Assembly (NCBI RefSeq): GCF_026283945.1
Contig: NZ_JAPDPC010000001.1
Location: forward strand, 2,976,001 to 3,040,000
DNA from: Dyella humicola
GTDB lineage: Bacteria > Pseudomonadota > Gammaproteobacteria > Xanthomonadales > Rhodanobacteraceae
Length of the DNA stretch: 64,000 nucleotides
Reading direction: 5' to 3'
Below, piece by piece: positions 54,791 through 63,896 of this stretch. How positions within the stretch are numbered: position 1 is the first letter of the stretch; each line of letters begins with the position of its first letter. The notes under the pieces were generated by a model, which saw nothing but the letters and a program-made list of their open reading frames with translations, was not told the origin of the DNA and did not search any database. The translations under genes were made by a program, and so were the position numbers.

Positions 54791-55260
54791 GACTGCAGAT
54801 CCTTGCCGATCTTCTCCGGCGTATCGGTAGGCGCGTAACGCCTTACCACCTGCCCATCGCGATCGATCAGGAACTTGGTGAAGTTCCATTTGATCGACTC
54901 GCTGCCCAGGATGCCCTTGCCTTCGCTCTTCAACCACTTATAGAGCGGATGCGCACCGTCGCCATTCACCTCGATCTTGGAGAACAAGGGGAAGCTCACG
55001 TCGTAGCTGGTGGAGCAGAAGTTGCGGATCTCCGCCTCGTTACCCGGCTCCTGATGGCCGAACTGGTCGCAGGGAAACCCGAGCACGACCAGGCCCTTGT
55101 CGCGCGCGGCCTGCCATAGCGCCTCCAGCCCCGTGTATTGCGGCGTGAACCCGCATTTGGAGGCCACGTTGACGATCAGCATGGCCTGACCGCGCCACTC
55201 GGCGAGCGAACGCTCGTCGCCATCAATGTCGCGGGCGGAAAAGTCGTAGACGGAAGTCAT
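54775..55260 (-). CDS. gpx: glutathione peroxidase family protein
   Basis: Thiol peroxidase of 161 residues. The catalytic Cys36 stands in NVASKCGFTPQY, where eukaryotic enzymes may have selenocysteine. The Gln is in GFPCDQFGHQEPG and the Trp-Asn in KWNFTKFLID. A further Cys in FPCDQF and one in NFCSTSYD could resolve the sulfenic acid with thioredoxin, as in most bacterial members. The start at 55260 follows CAGGA at about 10 bases. The end overlaps dacB by 16 bases tail to tail. Confidence 0.93.
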   Translation of the reverse strand: MTSVYDFSARDIDGDERSLAEWRGQAMLIVNVASKCGFTPQYTGLEALWQAARDKGLVVLGFPCDQFGHQEPGNEAEIRNFCSTSYDVSFPLFSKIEVNGDGAHPLYKWLKSEGKGILGSESIKWNFTKFLIDRDGQVVRRYAPTDTPEKIGKDLQSQLAG

Positions 55261-55304
55261 CGCGGCGATCCTGCTGAAAGAGGCGCCAAGTCTAATCCCC
55301 AGTA

Positions 55305-55344
55305 CGTCATCACGGCGATATCGATATAACGTTCCGTGATGACG
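55305..55344. promoter_or_regulatory. nested inverted repeat between gpx and metN
   Basis: Arms CGTCATCACGG (55305-55315) and CCGTGATGACG (55334-55344) match over 11 bp around an 18-base spacer that itself holds ATATCGATAT, a perfect 10-bp palindrome. A second stem, GGCGGG/CCCGCC, follows at 55344-55362. The site lies between divergent gpx and metN promoters. It could be an operator pair, a REP-like repeat or a leader structure. No MetJ box (AGACGTCT) was found. Confidence 0.45.
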
Positions 55345-55422
55345 GCGGGCAAGGAACCCGCCTGACACATGATTTATGCTTGTCGCCGGCCGGCATCGCT
55401 GGCTCCCACCCGAAGGTACCCC

Positions 55423-56454
55423 GTGATCAGATTTCAGGCCGTGCACAAGTCCTACCGCGTCGACGGCAGGGACGTTTCCGCCTTGCAGCCGCTGAACCTT
55501 GAGATCGCCGACGGCGAGGTGTTTGGCATCATTGGCCATTCCGGCGCGGGCAAATCGACACTTATACGCCTGATCAACCTGTTGGAGCGCCCGAGCGGTG
55601 GTCGCATTCTGATTGGCGACACCGACATGACGGCGCTGCCCGAAGCCGAATTGCGTCAGAGACGCCAGGGCATCGGCATGATCTTCCAGCACTTCAACCT
55701 GCTGGCCTCACAGACGGTGGCGCAGAACGTGGCGTTCCCGTTGCGGCTCGCGGGCGAGAACGATGCGGCGACCATGCGCAAACGGGTGGATGAGTTGCTT
55801 GCCCGCGTTGGCCTGAGTGCACACGCCGACAAGTACCCTTCGCAGCTCTCCGGTGGACAGAAGCAGCGCGTAGGGATTGCGCGAGCGCTGGCCAATCGTC
55901 CGTCGATCCTGCTGTGCGATGAAGCGACCAGCGCGCTCGATCCGCAGACCACCGCGTCGGTGCTGGACCTGCTGGCGGAGATCAATCGCGAACTCAAGCT
56001 CACCATCGTGCTGATTACCCACGAGATGGATGTGGTCCGCCGCGTCTGCGACCGCGTTGCCGTGCTCGATGCCGGCACGATCGTGGAAACCGGCTCGGTG
56101 GTGGATGTCTTCCTGCATCCGCAGCACCCCACGACGCGACGCTTCGTCAACGAAGCCTTGCCCGAAGAAGCAGCAGGCGAACAAGCACCTTTCGCGCATG
56201 TCACGGGGCAAGTGCTGCGACTGTCGTTCCGTGGCGAGACCACCTGGACGCCCGCCCTGGGTCGCGTCGCACGCGAGACTGGCGTGGACTTCAACATCCT
56301 CGCCGGCCGCATCGACCGCATCAAGGACCTGCCCTATGGGCAGCTCACGCTGGCCATGCAGGGAGCACGTGTCGACGAAGCGCTCGCCATCCTGCGTCAG
56401 GCAGGCATCGAGATCGAGGAAATCAAGCCTGCGTCGCCGGAGAATCAATCGTGA
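55423..56454 (+). CDS. metN: methionine ABC transporter ATP-binding protein
   Basis: ATPase of the D/L-methionine importer, 343 residues. ABC domain: Walker [10 protein letters not shown] near residue 40, signature [10 protein letters not shown], Walker [15 protein letters not shown]. The C-terminal domain from about residue 250 is the NIL regulatory domain that binds methionine and inhibits transport. The start is the GTG at 55423 with GAAGG about 7 bases upstream, agreeing with the family N-terminus [10 protein letters not shown]. It overlaps metI by 4 bases. Confidence 0.95.
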   Translation: MIRFQAVHKSYRVDGRDVSALQPLNLEIADGEVFGIIGHSGAGKSTLIRLINLLERPSGGRILIGDTDMTALPEAELRQRRQGIGMIFQHFNLLASQTVAQNVAFPLRLAGENDAATMRKRVDELLARVGLSAHADKYPSQLSGGQKQRVGIARALANRPSILLCDEATSALDPQTTASVLDLLAEINRELKLTIVLITHEMDVVRRVCDRVAVLDAGTIVETGSVVDVFLHPQHPTTRRFVNEALPEEAAGEQAPFAHVTGQVLRLSFRGETTWTPALGRVARETGVDFNILAGRIDRIKDLPYGQLTLAMQGARVDEALAILRQAGIEIEEIKPASPENQS

Positions 56455-57134
56455 GCCTGCCACTGATGCAAAACCTGTTTCCCAATATCGACGACTGGAG
56501 CGAGCTCGGCCAGGCCTGTATCGACACCTTGCTGATGCTTGGTGGCTCGCTGCTGCTCACCGTCGCCATCGGCCTGCCGCTGGGCGTGCTGTTGTATCTC
56601 ACCGGCAAGGGCCAGCTGCGCGCCATGCCCAGGTTGTACGCCGCGCTTTCGCTGGTAGTGAACATCTTGCGATCGATCCCGTTCATCATCCTGATGATCG
56701 TGCTGATGCCGGTCACCTACGTGCTGGTGGGCACCAAGCTTGGCATTCGCGGGGCGATTCCGCCGCTGGTGATCGGCGCCGCGCCGTTCTTCGCCCGACT
56801 GGTGGAAACGGCGCTGCGCGAAGTGCAGCGCGGCGTGATCGAGGCGAGCCAGGCGATGGGCGCCAGCACCTGGCAAATCGTGCGTCACGTACTGCTGCCG
56901 GAGGCGCGTGCAGGCCTGCTTGCCGGTACCACCGTCACCGCCATCGCGCTGGTGGGTTATACCGCCATGGGCGGCGCGATCGGCGCGGGCGGCCTCGGCG
57001 ACCTGGCCTATCGCTACGGTTATTTGAGCTACAAGTCGGACTACATGCTGGTCACCGTGGTGCTGCTCATCGTGCTGGTGCAGCTGTTGCAGATGCTCGG
57101 CGACCGCATCGTGGCGCGCTACACCAGGAACTGA
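56451..57134 (+). CDS. metI: methionine ABC transporter permease
   Basis: Inner-membrane permease of 227 residues with five predicted transmembrane helices. The EAA-type coupling motif is in [24 protein letters not shown] near residue 125. The start is a GTG at 56451 inside the metN stop, so translation is coupled. The N-terminal [14 protein letters not shown] before the first helix fits MetI. Confidence 0.95.
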   Translation: MSLPLMQNLFPNIDDWSELGQACIDTLLMLGGSLLLTVAIGLPLGVLLYLTGKGQLRAMPRLYAALSLVVNILRSIPFIILMIVLMPVTYVLVGTKLGIRGAIPPLVIGAAPFFARLVETALREVQRGVIEASQAMGASTWQIVRHVLLPEARAGLLAGTTVTAIALVGYTAMGGAIGAGGLGDLAYRYGYLSYKSDYMLVTVVLLIVLVQLLQMLGDRIVARYTRN

Positions 57135-57203
57135 CCACCCGCCCGCCTTTGCATTCAGCGGTATGGACGGCTATTCTTGTGCATTGCACCAAGGCATCCC
57201 ACC

Positions 57204-58004
57204 ATGAAGAAGCTGATCGCCATCGCTGCCGCCCTGCTCCTGCTGGCGGGCTGCTCGTCTTCCCAGCCTGGTGGTGACGCCGGCAGCCAGAAACTGGTGG
57301 TGGCCGCGACGGCCGTGCCGCACGCCGAGATCCTCAAGCAGGTCAAGCCCATCCTTGCCAAGGAGGGCATCGACCTTGAGATCAAGGTATTCGCGGACTA
57401 CGTGCAGCCCAACGTCCAGGTGCTGGAAACGAGCGTCGATGCGAATTACTTCCAGACCAGGCCATACCTGGACGCGTTCAACCATGAGCGCGGCACCCAC
57501 CTGATCATGGTGACGGGCGTACACATCGAGCCGTTCGGCGCGTACTCGCGCAAGCTCAAGTCCATCGACCAGCTGGCCGATGGCGCCACCGTGAGCCTGC
57601 CCAACGATCCCAGCAATGGCGGCCGCGCCCTGCTGCTGATCGCCAAGCATGGCCTGATCACCCTGAAGGATCCCGGCAACCCCTTGTCTTCACCGAAGGA
57701 CATCGTGGCCAACCCCAAGCAACTGAAGTTCCGCGAACTGGAAGCCGCCATGTTGCCGCGCACGCTGGACGAGGTGGACCTCGCGCTGATCAACACGAAC
57801 TACGCGCTGGCCGCCGGGCTCAATCCGATCAAGGATGCGCTGCTGATCGAGGACAAGGATTCACCCTACGTCAACGGCCTCGTCGCCCGCCCGGACAACA
57901 AGGATGATCCGCGCATTCAGAAGCTGTCGAAGGCGCTCAATAGTCCCGAGGTGAAGGCATTCATTGAGCAGAAGTATCAGGGCGCTGTGTTGCCGGCGTT
58001 CTGA
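57204..58004 (+). CDS. metQ: methionine-binding lipoprotein
   Basis: Substrate-binding lipoprotein of the MetNIQ importer, 266 residues. The lipobox LLLAGC places the acylated Cys near residue 17. The NlpA-family body follows: VAATAVPHAEILKQVKPIL, DYVQPNVQVLE, DANYFQTRPYLDAFN and the LINTNYALAAGLNP segment that closes on the ligand. It is 69 bases after metI on the same strand, completing metN-metI-metQ. Confidence 0.95.
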   Translation: MKKLIAIAAALLLLAGCSSSQPGGDAGSQKLVVAATAVPHAEILKQVKPILAKEGIDLEIKVFADYVQPNVQVLETSVDANYFQTRPYLDAFNHERGTHLIMVTGVHIEPFGAYSRKLKSIDQLADGATVSLPNDPSNGGRALLLIAKHGLITLKDPGNPLSSPKDIVANPKQLKFRELEAAMLPRTLDEVDLALINTNYALAAGLNPIKDALLIEDKDSPYVNGLVARPDNKDDPRIQKLSKALNSPEVKAFIEQKYQGAVLPAF

Positions 58005-58039
58005 GTTGGAGGGCTTCACTGGCGCTATACCGTAAAGCG

Positions 58040-58067
58040 CGTCATCCCAGCGTTCGCTGGGATGACG
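58040..58067. repeat. REP-like hairpin GTCATCCCAGCG/CGCTGGGATGAC
   Basis: A perfect 13-bp stem (CGTCATCCCAGCG at 58040-58052 with CGCTGGGATGACG at 58055-58067) has a TT loop. It lies between converging metQ and pncB. The CATCCCAGC core is a common interspersed extragenic repeat in proteobacteria. It may also limit readthrough. Confidence 0.65.
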
Positions 58068-58093
58068 GTGAGGGATAGCAAGCGTGGTTGCCC

Positions 58094-59293
58094 CTACCCG
58101 GCCACCGCCATCTCCGGCTCTGCCGGAATCTCGAACACTTGTCGAAGATACGCCACGTAAGCGCCGTCCTCGCACATATTCTTCCCCGGCGAATCACTCA
58201 ACTTCGCGACCGGCTGTCCATTGCAGCGGATCATCTTGATGACGATCTGCAATGCTTCCGGCCCCACGTCATTGGTCAGATTGGTGCCCACACCAAACGC
58301 CAGCTGGCAGCGTCCGTTGAAGTGTTCGTACAAACGCATCACCTTCGGAATATCCAGGCCATCGCTGAACACCAGCACCTTGCTGCGCGGGTCAACGCGA
58401 TTGGCGCGGTAATGGGCCAGCACACGCTCGCCCCACGCGAATGGCTCGCCGGAGTCGTGCCGCGTGCCGTCGAACAGTTTGCAGAAATACATGTCGAAAT
58501 CGCGCAGGAATGCGCTCAAGCCATAGACGTCCGACAACGCAATGCCCAGATCACCGCGATACTCCTTGGCCCAGGTTTCCAGTGCCGCGATCTGCGAATC
58601 GCGCAAGCGCGGCCCCAGCGCCTGATGCGCCTGAAGGTATTCGTGGGCGAGCGTGCCCAGTGGCGTCAAGCCCAGTTTTCGGGCCAGAAAGACATTGCTG
58701 GTGCCCGCCAATTGCTGCCCCAAGCCATCACGCAGCGTGGTCGCCACTTCTTCATGCCACTCGCGGGAGTAGCGGCGACGCGTGCCGTAGTCGGCGATTC
58801 GGCAGGCCTGATAGCCTTCGGTGTCACGCAGTAGCGAAATCTTCTCGCGCAGCCGGCGCCTGCCTTCGGTGAGATCAAGCCCTGGCTGGGTGTTGCGGAA
58901 ATACACTTCGTTGACGATCGCCAACAGCGGCACTTCGAACAAAATGGTGTGCAGCCACGGGCCACGAATGCGGATCTCAATCTCGCCGGGACGATCTGCG
59001 GCAGGATGGATATCGACGTACTTCGCGTTGAGCTGGAACAGTCCGAGGAAATCGACGAAATCGCTTTTGATAAAGCGCCAGCTGCGCAGGTAGTCCAGTT
59101 CGTCCGTGGTGAAACGCAGCAAGCACAGCGCGTCGAGTTCGGCGCGAATTTCGTCGATATAGGGCACCAGGTTGATACCAGGGTTGCGGCATTTGAACTT
59201 GTACTCGACCTGCGCTGCCGGGTAGTGGTGCAGCACTACCTGCATCATGGAGAACTTGTACAGGTCGGTGTCGAGCAGGGAGGTGACGATCAT
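58094..59293 (-). CDS. pncB: nicotinate phosphoribosyltransferase
   Basis: Makes nicotinate mononucleotide from nicotinic acid and PRPP, an NAD salvage step; 399 residues. The N-terminal [21 protein letters not shown] is the family signature, and the phosphoribosyl-binding segment [18 protein letters not shown] is near residue 310. The regulatory His region [14 protein letters not shown] near residue 180 carries the phosphorylatable-type His environment. I used the ATG at 59293; a longer frame upstream lacks similarity. A structured element with terminator-like end lies 94 bases upstream (59387-59526). The same pathway includes pncC at 28 kb. Confidence 0.94.
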   Translation of the reverse strand: MIVTSLLDTDLYKFSMMQVVLHHYPAAQVEYKFKCRNPGINLVPYIDEIRAELDALCLLRFTTDELDYLRSWRFIKSDFVDFLGLFQLNAKYVDIHPAADRPGEIEIRIRGPWLHTILFEVPLLAIVNEVYFRNTQPGLDLTEGRRRLREKISLLRDTEGYQACRIADYGTRRRYSREWHEEVATTLRDGLGQQLAGTSNVFLARKLGLTPLGTLAHEYLQAHQALGPRLRDSQIAALETWAKEYRGDLGIALSDVYGLSAFLRDFDMYFCKLFDGTRHDSGEPFAWGERVLAHYRANRVDPRSKVLVFSDGLDIPKVMRLYEHFNGRCQLAFGVGTNLTNDVGPEALQIVIKMIRCNGQPVAKLSDSPGKNMCEDGAYVAYLRQVFEIPAEPEMAVAG

Positions 59294-59386
59294 GAGACGC
59301 TCAAGCGGCAAGGCGGCGCGCGGCGCAGCGGTAAGCATGATTATCCCCGTCCGGGTACTCGCGATGCGAGCGTGTCGTGATCGCCA

Positions 59387-59526
59387 GAAAAATTAAAACC
59401 TCGGTAGTCAGGGGAGGGACTACCGAGGTTCTGTCAGGCCGGTCTCAAAAAACAAAGAGGGGAATTGGACCGACCCCCCAGTGGCACGATCTTGCTGCAC
59501 CACTTCTTGTCGCCGTCACGGCGATA
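59387..59526 (-). ncRNA. candidate structured leader or small RNA upstream of pncB
   Basis: On the minus strand, TTGAAC (complement of 59557-59562) and, 18 bases on, ACTAAT (complement of 59533-59538) form a plausible sigma-70 promoter. The predicted RNA of about 140 nt contains a TCGCCG/CGGCGA stem. It ends in a 13-bp perfect hairpin (59397-59409 with 59418-59430) whose loop reads CCTCCCCT on that strand, followed by TTTTAATTTTT. It would end before pncB, 94 bases away. It may be a stand-alone sRNA or an attenuator in the pncB leader. No known family was recognised. Confidence 0.45.
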
Positions 59527-59784
59527 CGTGACATTAGTGTGGCCGCCCCTGATCTAGTTCAAGGGCTCCCTCGGTTTCATTCAGCTTCTGGCAAGCTGGA
59601 GCCGCTCACGGCGCTGGATACGCGCCCGTGTGGCCCACTAAATCATTGAACATAATGACTTCTTCCCCGCCAACGCGGCGCTCGGGATGTTACCCATATG
59701 CGGTCGCTGCGGGGCCCCATCCAGGCCCGCCGCAGGGAAGTTCGCCTGGCCCTACAATCCGCGGCGCTTACGACAGGAAATCCT

Positions 59785-60606
59785 ATGACCTCGCTGCTGC
59801 GCCGGCTGTCCTTCATTGCGTTACTCCTCGCCCTCCCCGTGCACTCGGCGGAGTTGAAGATCGATCTCGGTCACGGCGTGCGGACTTACGACACCACGCA
59901 ATTGCTCGCACGCGATGACGCGCGCACGATCAGCATTCCTGACGACGTGGCGTTCAAACGCGCCATGCGCTATCGCGCCGTTCCACTCAAGGCGTTGCTG
60001 GACGGCTCCTCCGCCCAGGATGCCCTGCTGTTCGTCGCCACCGATGGTTTCGCCGCCGAGATCCCCGCTGCGCTCTTTCGCCAGGCGCATGGCTCGGAAG
60101 CCTGGCTGGCCATTGAAGAGCCGGCGCATCCCTGGCCCGCGCTTGCCGAAGGCAAGGGTGATGCGGGGCCGTTCTATGTGGTGTGGACCGATCCGTCGTC
60201 GATGAAGATCGGCCCGGAGCAATGGCCCTACCAGTTGGCCGCCATCCGCAAGCTCGCACCAGTGGCAGAGCGCTTCCCGGGCATCCGGCCCGATCCCGCG
60301 CAGAAGATGGATGGCATCGTGCAGCAAGGTTTTGCGGTGTTCCAGCGCACCTGCTTCGCCTGCCATACGCTCAATGGCCAGGGTGATGCGCGACTCGGGC
60401 CAGACCTGAACATTCCGCACAATCCAACCGAATACCTGCGTGGGGATCTGCTGCGCGCCTATATCCGCGATCCGCAATCACTACGCCAATGGCCGCAGGC
60501 GCGCATGCCGGGTTTTGACCGGCAGGCCTTGTCCGATAGCGATATGGATGCGCTGCTTGCCTACTTGCGCCACATGGCCGGCCGCAAGACAACCAGCAAG
60601 CCGTGA
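59785..60606 (+). CDS. exported c-type cytochrome with N-terminal accessory domain
   Basis: Periplasmic protein of 273 residues with a signal peptide (residues 5-21). Residues about 25-170 form a beta-rich domain with no haem motif; the text (FVATDGFAAEIPAALF, VVWTDPSS) recalls sulfite-oxidase-type molybdopterin-fold accessory domains, a tentative reading. The C-terminal cytochrome has Cys190, Cys193, His194 in CFACHTLNG and a likely axial Met in ARMPGFDRQAL. GGAAA precedes the ATG. The redox partner is unknown, as no respiratory complex is near. Confidence 0.75.
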   Translation: MTSLLRRLSFIALLLALPVHSAELKIDLGHGVRTYDTTQLLARDDARTISIPDDVAFKRAMRYRAVPLKALLDGSSAQDALLFVATDGFAAEIPAALFRQAHGSEAWLAIEEPAHPWPALAEGKGDAGPFYVVWTDPSSMKIGPEQWPYQLAAIRKLAPVAERFPGIRPDPAQKMDGIVQQGFAVFQRTCFACHTLNGQGDARLGPDLNIPHNPTEYLRGDLLRAYIRDPQSLRQWPQARMPGFDRQALSDSDMDALLAYLRHMAGRKTTSKP

Positions 60607-60615
60607 GCCAACCCG

Positions 60616-61749
60616 CTAGCGAAGCGTACCCAGGGCGCTTCCGGCATCATCCTTGCCTTCCGGATTGACCGGAACCGCCGCGTCGAGCCGCTGTTGCAGG
60701 GCTTTTTCACGCTGCGCCGGTGCAAGCCGCGAAAGTTCGCGCACACTGGCATAGAACGCAGGCCACTGCTGCTCAGCCTGCGCGAACATCACGGCGAACG
60801 CTGGCGTCCAACGGTCATAAAGCCCAAAAGGCAGCAACCGCGCGTTGTTGATCGGCGCCGCCACCCACGCGTCATAGCTGTGATCGTTCGGCCACTCGCG
60901 CTCACGCCATTGCGCGTAGCGGATGCGAAAGGCCTCGATTTCATGCGCTTTGCCGGCGGCCAGGGCGGGTTCGTTCGCACCGCTCGCATAGAGGGTCTTC
61001 AGGCGATCGCGCAGGTCGAGCGCCAGCTTGGTGAACCCATCGTCCAGCGCCTTGACATGATCGTCCTGGGGCGGCAACCCGCGTGATCGTCGCCATTGGC
61101 GCAAGCCTTCTTCCTGCACGAAGGTGGCGAAGGACTCGTTGAAAGCGCTGTCGTCCCTCACATAGAGCAGTTGATGCGCCAGCTCGTGGAAAATCGTTCC
61201 CGCAAGTTCGTCGTCGTCCCAACGCATCATGCTGCTGAGGATCGAGTCGGCAAACCAGCCCAGCGTCGAATACGCACTGACGCCACTGACGTAGACATCG
61301 TTGCCCTTCGCCTCCAGCCGTGCTGCCTCGGTCTTCGCCTTGTCACGCTCGAAATAGCCCCGATACGCAACGCAACCGGCAATGAAAAAGCAATGCTGGA
61401 CCGGCTCAACGGAGTAGCGCGGCGTCGCGAGGACGTTCCACACGACATAAGGTCGATCGAGCTTGACGTAGCTGGTATAGCTGCGGTTATCAGGCAAGCC
61501 GAGATGTTCGGAAGCGAATCGCCGCGCTTGCTGCGACAATGCCAGCCGCTGCTTCACCGCCGGATCGGTGGCCGGGTCATCCATGACCTTGGCGACTGGT
61601 TCGCGATGCAGCACAAGGGCACCCTGCCCGCCCGCCACATGGGCGTAGTAGCCCATCGTGCTGCAGGCGGTAAGCATAAAGCCCACCGCCAGAACGACGA
61701 TGGGCCTAAGTAGGGGTCTGGTGAGCGGCAGCACGGCAATCAACCTCAT
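60616..61749 (-). CDS. putative zinc aminopeptidase lipoprotein (COG4324 type)
   Basis: Lipoprotein of 377 residues with lipobox FMLTACS near residue 25. The zinc-binding motif HELAH is near residue 170 with a downstream NESFATFVQEEGLRQW holding the third ligand Glu. The VSGVSAYSTLGWFADSIL segment just before the motif is a feature of the family annotated as predicted aminopeptidases. The start at 61749 places the signal peptide at the N-terminus. It follows the Gly/Tyr/His-rich lipoprotein gene by 20 bases and is probably cotranscribed. Confidence 0.85.
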   Translation of the reverse strand: MRLIAVLPLTRPLLRPIVVLAVGFMLTACSTMGYYAHVAGGQGALVLHREPVAKVMDDPATDPAVKQRLALSQQARRFASEHLGLPDNRSYTSYVKLDRPYVVWNVLATPRYSVEPVQHCFFIAGCVAYRGYFERDKAKTEAARLEAKGNDVYVSGVSAYSTLGWFADSILSSMMRWDDDELAGTIFHELAHQLLYVRDDSAFNESFATFVQEEGLRQWRRSRGLPPQDDHVKALDDGFTKLALDLRDRLKTLYASGANEPALAAGKAHEIEAFRIRYAQWREREWPNDHSYDAWVAAPINNARLLPFGLYDRWTPAFAVMFAQAEQQWPAFYASVRELSRLAPAQREKALQQRLDAAVPVNPEGKDDAGSALGTLR

Positions 61750-61769
61750 GCCGCCATTGTGCACTGACT

Positions 61770-62129
61770 TCAGTGGCCGTTGCCGCCGTGGCCTGCGTGT
61801 CCGCCGCTCCAGCCGTGCCCGCCGTAGTGACCGTTGCCGCCGTGGCCGTAGTACCCACCGTGCCCGTAGTAACGGCCGTAGTAGCCCCCGCCGTACCAGC
61901 CACCCACCCCGACGGCCACCGTCGGTCCGTAGCAACAACCGTAATAGCCGTAGTAGCCCGGGTAGTAATAACCCGGGTAGCCGCCGCTATAGACCACGCC
62001 GGTACCGTAGTAAGCATCGCCACCATAGGCGACGCCGGGACGAACGTAGTTATAGCCCGGGTCGTAGTAACAGCCGGAAATCGCCAAGGTGGCGGCCACC
62101 AGGGCGATGCCGGCAAGCATGCGTTTCAT
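61770..62129 (-). CDS. Gly/Tyr/His-rich small lipoprotein
   Basis: Protein of 119 residues: signal peptide with lipobox LAISGC at about residue 20, then almost only Gly, Tyr, His and Pro (for example YPGYYYPGYYGYYG and repeated GHGG near the end). Such low-complexity surface lipoproteins occur in this order and have no known function. His- and Tyr-rich composition suggests metal binding or a flexible surface layer, as inference only. It lies directly upstream of the aminopeptidase-like gene. Confidence 0.75.
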   Translation of the reverse strand: MKRMLAGIALVAATLAISGCYYDPGYNYVRPGVAYGGDAYYGTGVVYSGGYPGYYYPGYYGYYGCCYGPTVAVGVGGWYGGGYYGRYYGHGGYYGHGGNGHYGGHGWSGGHAGHGGNGH

Positions 62130-62246
62130 GACCGAAGCCTCAGGGGTGGGTAGCTCTACGCTAGACCCCAATGGCTAAGTGCCCACTGAATGCAGACGAC
62201 TGAACCAGGAATATTTACCTGCCAGCCTTGCCTGCCCGCAGGCGCT

Positions 62247-62849
62247 TCAGAATCGCGGCTGCGCGAGCTGGCCAAGGAAGTGCGTCAAGACGTCGGGGCG
62301 AATCAGCAAGGTGAAGATCACGCCGAACGCAGCACCCCATAAATGGGCACTGTGATTGACGTTGCCGCCGCCGCGCCGGTCCATGTAGACCGAATACGCC
62401 ACATACAGCACCGCGTAGATGATCGCCGGCATGGGCAGCACGAGCACCACGATGCGCGCCCACGGCGCGATCAGGATGTATGAAAACAGCACCGCCGAGA
62501 CCGCGCCCGATGCACCCAGGCTGCGGTAATTGGGGTTGCTGCGGTTTTTCAGGTAGGTGGGCAGGATCGAGACCACCAGCGCCGCGATATAGAACAGCGC
62601 GAAGCCCAGCGTGCCCAGGCTGGCCGTATACAGGCCTTCCATGACCCGACCAAAGAAGAACAGCGTGATCATGTTGAACAACAAATGGCTGCCGTCGGCA
62701 TGAATCACGCCATAGGTCACCAGCCGGTGATACTCGCGATGGCGGGTGATCGCGGGCGGCCACAGGATCAGGTCGTTCATCAGGCGCGCGTTGTTGAACG
62801 CCATGAACGACACGACGCAGGTGATGCCAATGATGATCAGGGTGATCAT
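62247..62849 (-). CDS. rhomboid family intramembrane serine protease
   Basis: Membrane protein of 200 residues with about six transmembrane segments. The catalytic Ser is in SLGASGAVSAVLF (GxSG) and the catalytic His in NHSAHLWGAAFG of the last helix. HLLFNMITLFFFG with the conserved His/Asn is in the second membrane segment region. The start at 62849 gives a first membrane helix at residue 2; the frame reads on upstream without similarity. Natural substrates cannot be read from the sequence. Confidence 0.9.
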   Translation of the reverse strand: MITLIIIGITCVVSFMAFNNARLMNDLILWPPAITRHREYHRLVTYGVIHADGSHLLFNMITLFFFGRVMEGLYTASLGTLGFALFYIAALVVSILPTYLKNRSNPNYRSLGASGAVSAVLFSYILIAPWARIVVLVLPMPAIIYAVLYVAYSVYMDRRGGGNVNHSAHLWGAAFGVIFTLLIRPDVLTHFLGQLAQPRF

Positions 62850-63014
62850 TCGGTGTTCCAGAAGGCCCGAGGGGCGACGACAAAGAGCGCCATCTTGGCG
62901 GCGCGCGGACCACTTGTCGACTCCACCCGCGGCGAAATACCGCGCGTTCCGGGGCAATCCGGATTATGATTCGCGCCTTTCACGCGTTCCCCCCAACGCC
63001 TGTAGACCACATCC

Positions 63015-63896
63015 ATGTCGATCCGTTACCTGCATCTGGACGTCTTTGCCGCCACGCGCGGCGGCGGCAACCATCTGGGCGTCGTCACTGACGCTAGCGG
63101 CTGGAGCGATGCTCGCATGCAAGCCTTTGCCCGCTGGACCAACCTGGTGGAAACCACCTTCCTGTTGCCACCGACGCAGCCGGATGCCAGCTACCGCGTG
63201 CGTATCTTCACGCCGCACAAGGAAATTCCCTTTGCCGGCCATCCCAGCATCGGCAGCGCACACGCCGTGCTGCTGTGCGGCCTGGCCGCCCCGGTTGACG
63301 GCGTGTTGTGGCAGGAATGCGGCGCCGGCGTGCTGCCCATCCGGATCGAGGGCAGCGGCGATTCGCGCCAGTTGCTGTTGAAATCACCCCATGCGACGGT
63401 CGAGAAAACCGGCCACGATGCCCACCCGCTGCTGCATGACGCACTGACGGGCATTGAACTGGGTACGCTGCCGCCCGCCTACGTGGCCGGCGGCCGTCAC
63501 TGGTGGCTGGCCGAGTGCTCGGACGAAGACTGTCTGCGACGCTGGCAGCCCGACCACACGGCCATTGGCGAGCTGGCGCGCGCCACCGACAGCCTGGGCT
63601 TGTGTGTGTTCGCGCGCAGCTCGCACCCGGACTATCAGTTGGTGGTGCGAGCCTTTCCCGCTGGCGTCGGCCTGGTGGAAGATCCCGCGTCCGGCGCGGC
63701 GAACGGCTTGATCGCTGCCTATATAGCCCATGCCGAGCCCACCGGCCCGTTGGCTCGCGGTTACACGGTCAGCCAGGGCCGCGAGATCGGTCACGACGCC
63801 AGTCTCGTGGTACGTATCGATGGCAACACCGTATGGATTGGCGGGCGTACGCACACCATCATTGACGGCACCCTGCACTGGAACGGCCAGGATTGA
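63015..63896 (+). CDS. PhzF-family isomerase-type protein
   Basis: Protein of 293 residues with the diaminopimelate-epimerase-like double-barrel fold of PhzF. The catalytic Glu is in [11 protein letters not shown] near residue 43, and the conserved His/Gly stretch in [14 protein letters not shown] near residue 70. [16 protein letters not shown] near the C-terminus forms the other side of the active site. Family members are mostly of unknown substrate; no other phenazine genes are present, so a phenazine role is unlikely. It overlaps the next gene by 4 bases. Confidence 0.88.
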   Translation: MSIRYLHLDVFAATRGGGNHLGVVTDASGWSDARMQAFARWTNLVETTFLLPPTQPDASYRVRIFTPHKEIPFAGHPSIGSAHAVLLCGLAAPVDGVLWQECGAGVLPIRIEGSGDSRQLLLKSPHATVEKTGHDAHPLLHDALTGIELGTLPPAYVAGGRHWWLAECSDEDCLRRWQPDHTAIGELARATDSLGLCVFARSSHPDYQLVVRAFPAGVGLVEDPASGAANGLIAAYIAHAEPTGPLARGYTVSQGREIGHDASLVVRIDGNTVWIGGRTHTIIDGTLHWNGQD

